Below, piece after piece: positions 1 through 5,522 of a stretch of 6,780 nt of DNA (the stretch's first letter is position 1; every line of letters starts with the position of its first letter). Both the position numbers and the translations under genes were made by a program. The notes under the pieces are model-generated. The model made no database searches. It was not told the origin of the DNA and saw only the letters and a list, made by a program, of their open reading frames with translations. The stretch is from Alphaproteobacteria bacterium (GTDB taxonomy: Bacteria > Pseudomonadota > Alphaproteobacteria > ATCC43930 > CGMCC-115725), in NCBI GenBank assembly GCA_028866355.1, contig JAGWIH010000123.1, positions 1 through 6,780 of the forward strand. The letters are read 5' to 3'.

Positions 1-51
1 CAGACGAATGTCAACGACTTCCGCGCCATTCTGGTGCTAAGGGAAAGCTGA
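1..51 (+). CDS. C-terminal end of an unidentified upstream gene (partial)
   Basis: Frame 1 is open from the window edge and reads QTNVNDFRAILVLRES before a TGA at 49-51. Most codons end in G or C (about 12 of 16), as in the neighbouring genes, which makes this frame more likely to be coding than the other two. It ends one base before the pyk ATG, so the two would be co-transcribed and probably translationally coupled. Sixteen residues are too few for me to recognise a family. The inference rests only on codon use and position. Confidence 0.4.
   Translation, partial: QTNVNDFRAILVLRES
39..44 (+). promoter_or_regulatory. Shine-Dalgarno sequence for pyk
   Basis: AAGGGA lies 8 nt before the ATG at 53 and resembles the AAGGAG ribosome-binding consensus. 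An in-frame TAA at 38-40 rules out any earlier pyk start, so site and stop together fix the start codon. The site lies within the end of the putative upstream gene. Confidence 0.6.
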
Positions 52-52
52 G

Positions 53-1471
53 ATGCGACGCCGACGTTCAACAAAAATAGTCGCCACGCTGGGACCCGCG
101 ACCGCCACGCCGGAAAAGATCGCCGCGCTGTTCGAGGCCGGCGTCGACGTCTTTCGTCTGAATTTCAGCCACGGCACCCAATCCGATCACAAGGCGCGCC
201 TTGATACCGTGCGCGCGCTGGAAAAAACCACCGGCCGGCCGATCGGCATCATGGCCGACCTGCAAGGACCGAAGCTGCGCGTCGGCACGTTTGCGGGCGG
301 CCGCGTGCGTTTGGCCGATGGCGCGGCATTTCGGCTCGATCTCGACAAGGCGCCGGGCGACGCGCAACGCGCCAGCCTGCCGCACCCCGAGGTTTTCGCG
401 GCGCTTACGCCCGAAACCGACTTACTGCTCGACGATGGGAATATCCGGCTGCGGGTCGAGAAGTGCGACAAGGATTTCGCGCAGACCCGCGTGATCAACG
501 GCGGCAATCTGTCCGACCGCAAGGGCGTCAACGTGCCGAATGCGGTGTTGCCGCTGTCGCCGCTCACCGCCAAGGATCGCGCCGATATGGCTTTCGCGCT
601 GGACATGGGCGCCGATTGGATCGCCCTGTCCTTCGTGCAGCGGCCCGAAGACGTGGCCGAGGCGCGCAAACTGATCGGCAATCGCGCCGGCGTACTGATA
701 AAGCTCGAGAAGCCGGCGGCGATCACCAAGCTCACCGAGATCATCGAGCTGAGCGACGCCGTGATGGTGGCGCGCGGCGATCTCGGTGTCGAAATGCCGC
801 CGGAGGACGTGCCGCCGCTCCAACGCCGGATCGTCGGCGCTTGTCGCGCCGCGGGCAAGCCGGTCGTCGTCGCCACGCAGATGCTCGAATCGATGATGCG
901 GGTGCCGGTGCCGACGCGCGCCGAGGCCTCGGATGTCGCGACCGCCGTGTACGAGGGCGCCGACGCGGTGATGCTGTCGGCGGAAAGTGCCTCCGGCGAG
1001 TATCCCGTCGAAGCGGTCAAGATGATGGACCGCATCATCCGCCGCGTGCAGGCCGATCCGGCCTATTTCTCGTCGCTGCACGCTTCCGCAGCGACCAGCG
1101 AGCACACGCCCTCCGATGCGATCAGCGCCGCCGCCGGAATGGTGGCGCACACGATCGGCGCCGCCGCGATCATGTCCTATACGACGTCGGGCGCGACCGC
1201 GTTGCGCGCTGCGCGCGAACGTCCGGACGTGCCGGTGATCGCGCTCACATCGAACCTATCGACCGCGCGCCGGCTGGCGATTACGTGGGGCTTGCACTGC
1301 GTCCACACGGCGGACGTCAACAACTTCACCGACATGGTGCAGAAAGCGACTCAGACCGCGCGGGGCGAAGGCTTTGCCGAGAAAGGCGAACGGGTGGTGA
1401 TCACCGCCGGCGTGCCGTTCGGCACCCCGGGCGCAACCAATGTGCTGCGGATCGCCTGGATCGACGGCTGA
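53..1471 (+). CDS. pyk: pyruvate kinase
   Basis: Cytosolic enzyme that converts phosphoenolpyruvate and ADP to pyruvate and ATP, the last step of glycolysis. The 472-residue length is normal for a bacterial enzyme. It begins with TKIVATLGPAT (7-17), followed by the substrate-binding FRLNFSHG (34-41). The lid (B) domain follows DLQGPKLRVG (69-78). The catalytic lysine is in IKLEKP (K217), with E219 and D243 (ARGDLG, 240-245) as metal ligands, and ATQMLESM (274-281) carries the conserved Thr. PTRAEASDVATAVYEGAD spans 287-304. The C-terminal domain ends in GVPFGTPGATNVLRI. Where rabbit muscle enzyme has T113, K114, E117 and T120, this protein has L70, Q71, K74 and V77, the pattern of K+-independent pyruvate kinases. 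The start is the first ATG after an in-frame stop and has a good ribosome-binding site. Its stop directly abuts that of the convergent DUF1501 gene. Confidence 0.98.
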   Translation: MRRRRSTKIVATLGPATATPEKIAALFEAGVDVFRLNFSHGTQSDHKARLDTVRALEKTTGRPIGIMADLQGPKLRVGTFAGGRVRLADGAAFRLDLDKAPGDAQRASLPHPEVFAALTPETDLLLDDGNIRLRVEKCDKDFAQTRVINGGNLSDRKGVNVPNAVLPLSPLTAKDRADMAFALDMGADWIALSFVQRPEDVAEARKLIGNRAGVLIKLEKPAAITKLTEIIELSDAVMVARGDLGVEMPPEDVPPLQRRIVGACRAAGKPVVVATQMLESMMRVPVPTRAEASDVATAVYEGADAVMLSAESASGEYPVEAVKMMDRIIRRVQADPAYFSSLHASAATSEHTPSDAISAAAGMVAHTIGAAAIMSYTTSGATALRAARERPDVPVIALTSNLSTARRLAITWGLHCVHTADVNNFTDMVQKATQTARGEGFAEKGERVVITAGVPFGTPGATNVLRIAWIDG

Positions 1472-2695
1472 TCAGGCGCGCAGCAATCCGTCGAATGGTT
1501 TGATCCCGGCGGTGTCCGGGAACACCTTCGTATCGAGCGCATTACGCGCGAGGCCGAAATGGTCGCGCAGCACGGCTTTCATCACCGCGCGCGCATCGGT
1601 GGTCATGCGCAGGTCGCGATTGTCCTGTAACTGTGCCAGCCCCGGCCAATCGCCGGCGACGCGTCCGCCCTTCACGGCGCCGCCCATGACAAAGACCACT
1701 GACGCCGTGCCGTGATCGGTGCCGTTGTTGCCGTTGACCGCGACGGTGCGGCCGAATTCGGTGACCGCGACAACGACCGTCTGGTGCCACGCCGGACCCA
1801 TGGCCTTGGCCAACGCATCGAGGCCGGCGGCGAAACCTTCCATGTTCTGGGCCAAACGGCCGGTTTCGGCGCCCTGATTGACGTGCGTGTCCCAACCGCC
1901 CATGTCGAGCGCCGCAATGCGCGGGCCCCGCGGCGCGGCAATCAGCTTACCGGCGGCTTGGGCGAGCGCGGCGAATGCCTTCGGACCGAAGCCCATGCCG
2001 CCTTTGGCCATGGTGTCGTCACCGAGCACCGCACTCGAGAACGCCTGTGCCTTGATGCCTTCGGCAAGCGCCGGGCCCAACAGCGGATCCCGTGCATAGA
2101 TCCGCCCGAGCGTGCCGATCAGATCGTTGTCGATGGCGCCGACGCCTTGCGGCTCCCAGCTCGCCACTTGTGCCTTGCCGCGCAGGATCAGCGGCACGGC
2201 ACCGCCGACAGCCAAACCGAGCCGCGCCTTGTCGCCGCCCTGCAGGAGCACGATCGCGCGGTTGAGCCAGCCGTCGCTTTCGCCTTGTTTGACCGCTAGG
2301 CCGGTTTCCATCAGGTCCTGGGCGTCGAAATGCGAGCGCGTGTGATAGCCGTTGCCGGCCGCATGGACGAAAAGCAACTCGCCGCTGCGGTAATACGGCT
2401 CGAGTGCGCCGAGCGCCGGATGCAACGCAAAGAACCGGTCGAGTGCGATGGTGCCGCCGGAACCACCGGGTGGCTTGAGCGCGATGGCACCGCGCTTTTC
2501 CTGATAGAGCGGGTCGCCGACCGGCGCGACGGCCGCCATGCCATCAAGCGCGCCGCGCAATAGCACGACAACGAAACGGCGGTCGCCCGGCACGGCGGCG
2601 AAGACCGCCCCCGGCAGCGACGCAAGCGTGAAGACACCCGCTCCGCCGGCGACCAGTCCGAGAAATTGACGACGCGACGAATGGCAACAGACCAT
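1472..2695 (-). CDS. DUF1501 family protein, Tat-exported
   Basis: 407-residue protein of the DUF1501 family (Pfam PF07394), which I recall as alkaline phosphatase/sulfatase-like in fold; no biochemical function is established. The N-terminus has a twin-arginine signal, SRRQFLGL (7-14), then a hydrophobic stretch and a likely cleavage site after VFA (31-33), so the mature protein should be periplasmic. Family motifs visible are RGALDGMAA (47-55), GNGYHTRSHFDAQD (114-127), GWDTH (267-271), TEFGRT (312-317) and GTDHG (325-329). The last three contain Asp and His residues that could bind metal. Two cysteines sit at positions 3-4, ahead of the Tat motif. The gene begins 5 nt after the DUF1800 stop; a weak AGAGG lies about 11 nt before the ATG, so coupled translation from DUF1800 is likely. 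Its TGA abuts the pyk stop. Family assignment is firm, function unknown. Confidence 0.95.
   Translation of the reverse strand: MVCCHSSRRQFLGLVAGGAGVFTLASLPGAVFAAVPGDRRFVVVLLRGALDGMAAVAPVGDPLYQEKRGAIALKPPGGSGGTIALDRFFALHPALGALEPYYRSGELLFVHAAGNGYHTRSHFDAQDLMETGLAVKQGESDGWLNRAIVLLQGGDKARLGLAVGGAVPLILRGKAQVASWEPQGVGAIDNDLIGTLGRIYARDPLLGPALAEGIKAQAFSSAVLGDDTMAKGGMGFGPKAFAALAQAAGKLIAAPRGPRIAALDMGGWDTHVNQGAETGRLAQNMEGFAAGLDALAKAMGPAWHQTVVVAVTEFGRTVAVNGNNGTDHGTASVVFVMGGAVKGGRVAGDWPGLAQLQDNRDLRMTTDARAVMKAVLRDHFGLARNALDTKVFPDTAGIKPFDGLLRA
1504..1521. other. hairpin in the last codons of the DUF1501 gene, downstream of pyk
   Basis: TCCCGG-cggtgt-CCGGGA is a perfect 6-bp GC-rich stem with a 6-nt loop, starting 33 nt after the pyk stop and lying within the 3' end of the opposing gene. 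No T-tract follows on either strand, so it is not a standard intrinsic terminator. It could act as an mRNA 3'-end stabiliser or may be chance in GC-rich coding DNA. Confidence 0.3.
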
Positions 2696-2700
2696 GGGTT

Positions 2701-4035
2701 TCAGCGCCTCTGGAATTCGGGAGCCGCCAGCAGCAACGCGACGCCCGCACGGCGCGACGGTGCGCGCCGGATTGCTTGCAATGTATCGGCGGGCAGTGCC
2801 TCGCCGAGCGTCGCGTTCGCCAGCACGATCGGATCGGACGGACCGGGAACACGATTAGCGAAGGTCTCGCACCATTCAGCACGACGCAGCACCGCCTCGG
2901 GCGAAATCCAGGACGCGGCGTCGTCCGGCCAGCCGGCCGGCGACGGCGCGTAAAACGGCATTTGGTTGAGCGTGCGCAGGCCGCCAGCCAGGAATGGCGC
3001 GGGCGGCGTGAAGTTCGCAGCGCGGCAGGCGGCGGTCACCATGTCGCCGGGCGTTCGCATCTTGCCGAATGGCTTCGACCAAGCTGCTTCCAACGCGACC
3101 ACCGCCTTGCTCACGGCCGCAAAATTGCCGCCCGTGTTGCGGAAGACCTTCGCGATCTGATCGACCGCGGCGCGCGGCGGCGCGTCGGCGACAAAATGCT
3201 GCGCCAACTTGAAGGCGATGTGGTGCGCCGTCGCAGGATGGTTCGCCAGGTCGCGAAGCGCGGCGATGCCTTCCTGCTCGCCCGCCTCGGCGTAGACCTT
3301 GCCGAGCAGCTGTTTCGGGCCCGGCTCATGGATCTGCGGATAGAACTTGAACGTGCCTGGTTCGGCGTCGTTGAGCCGCGCCACCGACCAGCCGGTCAGG
3401 ATGCGCGCGAGCGCGATGACATCCGCCTGGGTATAGCCGCCATCGACGCCGAGCGTATGCAGCTCGAGCATCTCACGGCCAAAATTCTCGTTGATGCCTT
3501 TGTCGCGCCGTTGACCGACGAACGAGTCGGGTCCGATCGACAGCGCATTGTCGAGATAGAGCAGCATCGCCGGATGCCGTTCTGCCGCCAACAACATGTC
3601 GACGAACCGGCCGGTGACGTGCGGCCGGATCGCTTCGCGCTCGAAGGCGAACGCAAAACCGCGCACGAACGGGCGAAAACCGGAAACCGTGAAATGATTG
3701 CTCCAGAAATGCACCAGGCGCTCGATCACCGGCGTCGGACTCGACACGGCGGCGTTGGTGCGGGCCGTGAGCTCCGCGAGGTAGACATCGCGGACCTGAT
3801 CGTTGAAGGCTTTCCGGTCCGTCTGCTGCTTGTCGCGCCGCATTTGCAGCAGCGCCGCCACCATGCGCTGCGACGGCGGCAAGGCGGCTGGGAACGGGGG
3901 CTGGACCGGCTGATCGATCTGGCGCGTGACCCAGCCGCGCGGATCCGCGGCAATCGCGCTCAGTTCGTCGCCGCGCGCCGCGTAGCCGAAGCGCGTGGCG
4001 GCGACGACGGCTTCGAACGCGGCAGACGCAGCCAT
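2701..4035 (-). CDS. DUF1800 family protein
   Basis: 444-residue protein of the DUF1800 family (Pfam PF08811), function unknown, commonly encoded next to DUF1501 as here. Family hallmarks are the N-terminal AATRFGYAARGDEL (12-25), HFWSNHFTVS (109-118), NENFGREMLELHTLGVDGGY (182-201), LTGWSV (213-218), HEPGPKQLLG (236-245), KLAQHFVAD (276-284) and PAGWPDD (366-372), ending in the typical APEFQRR. No signal peptide or membrane segment is seen, unlike its DUF1501 partner. The reading frame stays open for 99 more codons upstream, but that part is antisense to the glycosyltransferase gene and unlike the family. I therefore place the start at the ATG at 4033-4035, where family similarity begins (MAASAAFEAVVAATRFG). 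No ribosome-binding site is visible before it. It is the first gene of a leftward two-gene operon. Confidence 0.94.
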   Translation of the reverse strand: MAASAAFEAVVAATRFGYAARGDELSAIAADPRGWVTRQIDQPVQPPFPAALPPSQRMVAALLQMRRDKQQTDRKAFNDQVRDVYLAELTARTNAAVSSPTPVIERLVHFWSNHFTVSGFRPFVRGFAFAFEREAIRPHVTGRFVDMLLAAERHPAMLLYLDNALSIGPDSFVGQRRDKGINENFGREMLELHTLGVDGGYTQADVIALARILTGWSVARLNDAEPGTFKFYPQIHEPGPKQLLGKVYAEAGEQEGIAALRDLANHPATAHHIAFKLAQHFVADAPPRAAVDQIAKVFRNTGGNFAAVSKAVVALEAAWSKPFGKMRTPGDMVTAACRAANFTPPAPFLAGGLRTLNQMPFYAPSPAGWPDDAASWISPEAVLRRAEWCETFANRVPGPSDPIVLANATLGEALPADTLQAIRRAPSRRAGVALLLAAPEFQRR

Positions 4036-4042
4036 GATAGGA

Positions 4043-4048
4043 ATAATA
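4043..4048 (-). promoter_or_regulatory. possible -10 element for the DUF1800-DUF1501 operon
   Basis: On the minus strand TATTAT (5 of 6 matches to TATAAT) ends 7 nt before the DUF1800 ATG. Transcription from it would begin at or next to the start codon, giving a leaderless mRNA, which agrees with the missing ribosome-binding site. No good -35 hexamer lies 15-18 nt upstream, so this is tentative. Confidence 0.3.
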
Positions 4049-4062
4049 CGGTGCCGATGGCC

Positions 4063-4078
4063 GAAACATCCCTGTTTC
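4063..4078. repeat. inverted repeat in the divergent intergenic region, possible operator
   Basis: GAAACA-tccc-TGTTTC is a perfect 6-bp inverted repeat with a 4-nt centre. It is flanked by GGCC at 4059-4062 and 4082-4085, which could extend the dyad with a 3-nt bulge. It covers the -35 position of the possible DUF1800 promoter and lies about 60 nt before the glycosyltransferase start, so a bound regulator could affect both directions. The repeat is visible; the operator role is inference. Confidence 0.35.
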
Positions 4079-4122
4079 CATGGCCCGAACCGTGCGACCT
4101 GTGCTACATCCCGTCGCCGCCC

Positions 4123-4127
4123 GGCGG
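4123..4127 (+). promoter_or_regulatory. weak ribosome-binding site for the glycosyltransferase gene
   Basis: GGCGG lies 10 nt before the ATG at 4138 and is the only purine/G-rich element in range. It is preceded by CCGCC, so the two could pair in a small hairpin and mask the site. I see no convincing rightward -10/-35 pair in 4036-4137. Confidence 0.3.
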
Positions 4128-4137
4128 TTAACCATCC

Positions 4138-4851
4138 ATGGACCTTTCGATCGTCATCCCCGTCCGCAACGAGGCGGCGAATATCGGGCCGCTGGTGCGG
4201 GAGATTCGCGCCGCGCTCGAAGGCCGGCTCGACTATGAAGTGATCGTCGTCGACGACGGCAGCACCGACAACACGGTGGCAATCCTGCGCGGCGTCAAAG
4301 CCGAGTTCACGCGCCTGCGCGTGCTGCGGCATGCCCGGCGTTCGGGCCAGAGCGCCGCCATCCGCTCAGGCGTCAAGGCGGCGCGAACGCGCTGGATCGC
4401 CACGCTCGACGGCGATGGACAGAACGATCCGGCGGACATTCCGCGGCTGTGGGAATTGGTGCGGGCGACGCCGGCCGCGTCGCTGATGATCGCCGGCATG
4501 CGCCAGAAGCGCCGCGACACGGCCGTTAAGCGGCTGGCATCGCGCATCGCCAACCGCATCCGCGCGGGTCTGTTGGAAGACGGCACGCCGGACACCGGGT
4601 GCGGCTTGAAGCTGTTTCCGCGCGCGTTGTACCTCGACCTGCCGTTCTTCGATCACAACCACCGCTTCCTGCCGGCGCTGGCGCTGCGCCAGGGCGGCAA
4701 GGTGCAGTCGATTGCCGTCAACCATCGGGCGCGCGGCGGCGGCGTTTCGAACTACAAAGTGCTCGACCGGCTCTGGGTCGGCATCGTCGATCTGATCGGC
4801 GTGCTTTGGCTAAAGCGGCGCGCCGTCAATCCCGAAGTCAGCGAAGAATGA
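4138..4851 (+). CDS. family 2 glycosyltransferase, DPM1-like (polyprenyl-phosphate sugar transferase type)
   Basis: 237-residue GT-A fold glycosyltransferase. The fold opens with LSIVIPVRNEAANI (3-16); VVDDGSTDNT (37-46) binds the nucleotide and DGDGQNDP (91-98) contains the metal-binding DXD. DTGCGLKLFPR (152-162) and the NHRFLP segment (174-179) are typical of the dolichyl/undecaprenyl-phosphate mannose synthase-like branch. Such enzymes transfer a sugar from a nucleotide or GDP donor to a polyprenyl phosphate on the cytosolic face of the membrane. The sugar cannot be told from sequence. It lacks the pair of C-terminal transmembrane helices found in longer relatives such as ArnC or GtrB and has only a short hydrophobic stretch (212-225) before a charged tail, so it is probably membrane-associated rather than integral. 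The ATG gives the standard N-terminus of the family. It overlaps the next gene by ATGA and so is translationally coupled to a TVP38 membrane protein. Confidence 0.92.
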   Translation: MDLSIVIPVRNEAANIGPLVREIRAALEGRLDYEVIVVDDGSTDNTVAILRGVKAEFTRLRVLRHARRSGQSAAIRSGVKAARTRWIATLDGDGQNDPADIPRLWELVRATPAASLMIAGMRQKRRDTAVKRLASRIANRIRAGLLEDGTPDTGCGLKLFPRALYLDLPFFDHNHRFLPALALRQGGKVQSIAVNHRARGGGVSNYKVLDRLWVGIVDLIGVLWLKRRAVNPEVSEE

Positions 4852-5522
4852 GCCGCGGCGATCTCCCGGACACGGCGCCGCCGCTCCAACGCGTCCGGAT
4901 GGTCGGTCGCGTGCTGTGGGTATTGATGATTGTCGTCGGCTTGGCGGCGGCCTGGCATGAGCGCGCGGCGCTCGATCCAGTGGCAATCCGCAACGCGATC
5001 GCGGGCCATCCGGCGGCGCCGCTGATCTTCCTCGGAGCGCAAATCGTCGCGAGCTTGCTGTTTGTTCCACGCGCATTGCTCGCGGTCGCAGCCGCGTTGC
5101 TGTTCGGCGCCTGGTGGGGGGTTTTTTGGGCGGCGGTCGGCGCCACGCTCGGCTCGGTCATCGGCTTCCTGGTCGCGCGCTACATCAACAGCGGCTGGCT
5201 CGATCTCGAGAGCCTGCCGCGCGTCGGCCCCGTGCTGCTCAAAGCCGAGAGCGGCGGCTGGCGCGCGGTGATGGCGCTCCGTCTGATTCCGGTCATTCCG
5301 CACAGCCTGTCGAACTATGCGCTCGGCCTGACGCGCATCGGTCTCGGCCCTTATATGGTCGGCTCATTCCTCGGCCAGCTGCCGATGACGATCGCTTACG
5401 TTGACCTGGCTGCGGCTGGCGGCCGCATCGCGGGTGGTCGGACCGACTGGATCCTGCCGGTTGCGATCGGCGCGGTGGCGCTTTTGATCTCGGTTGTCGT
5501 GCCGCGGCTCTGGAGACGTTAG
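4848..5522 (+). CDS. TVP38/TMEM64 family (DedA superfamily) inner-membrane protein
   Basis: 224-residue polytopic membrane protein. Hydrophobic segments are at about 18-36, 56-73, 76-110 (probably a re-entrant loop plus helix), 140-152, 166-189 and 201-219. Family features are VPRALLAVAAALLFGAWWG (73-91), the glycine-rich GATLGSVIGFLVARY (98-112) and RLIPVIPHSLSNYALGLTRI (145-164), which match the SNARE-associated (PF09335) core. The superfamily includes lipid scramblases and undecaprenyl-phosphate transporters, so movement of a lipid across the inner membrane is plausible; the substrate of this protein is unknown. The same frame is open upstream to 4599, but that part lies inside the glycosyltransferase gene. 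The ATG at 4848, overlapping its TGA as ATGA, is the natural start. Translation is coupled to the glycosyltransferase. The stop overlaps that of the convergent glcF. Codons near residues 89-93 contain an unusual G6T6 run. Confidence 0.9.
   Translation: MSRGDLPDTAPPLQRVRMVGRVLWVLMIVVGLAAAWHERAALDPVAIRNAIAGHPAAPLIFLGAQIVASLLFVPRALLAVAAALLFGAWWGVFWAAVGATLGSVIGFLVARYINSGWLDLESLPRVGPVLLKAESGGWRAVMALRLIPVIPHSLSNYALGLTRIGLGPYMVGSFLGQLPMTIAYVDLAAAGGRIAGGRTDWILPVAIGAVALLISVVVPRLWRR

Noticed and set aside
1412..1425. GTGCC-gttc-GGCAC hairpin near the end of pyk as a terminator
   Set aside because: It encodes the conserved GVPFGTPG motif of pyruvate kinase, lies before the stop codon and has no T-tract.
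187..1503. Several long open frames inside pyk on both strands (for example 463-1503 + and 187-1038 -)
   Set aside because: All overlap pyk, whose motifs run without a break. The alternative products are low-complexity Arg/Ala/Ser-rich sequences.
2776..4131. 451-codon open frame on the plus strand opposite DUF1800
   Set aside because: It is fully antisense to a confidently identified gene. Its protein is Arg/Ala-rich with no recognisable domain, as expected for a shadow frame in GC-rich coding DNA.
4036..4332. 99-codon N-terminal extension of DUF1800
   Set aside because: Most of it is antisense to the start of the glycosyltransferase gene and it does not resemble the DUF1800 N-terminus, which begins at the ATG at 4033-4035.
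4599..4847. 83-codon N-terminal extension of the TVP38 protein
   Set aside because: It lies in an alternative frame of the glycosyltransferase gene, is very Arg-rich, and the ATGA overlap at 4848 gives a normal family start.
5116..5130. Programmed -1 frameshift site in the TVP38 gene
   Set aside because: In the zero frame the runs do not form an X XXY YYZ heptamer, and the alternative frames downstream show no recognisable protein.
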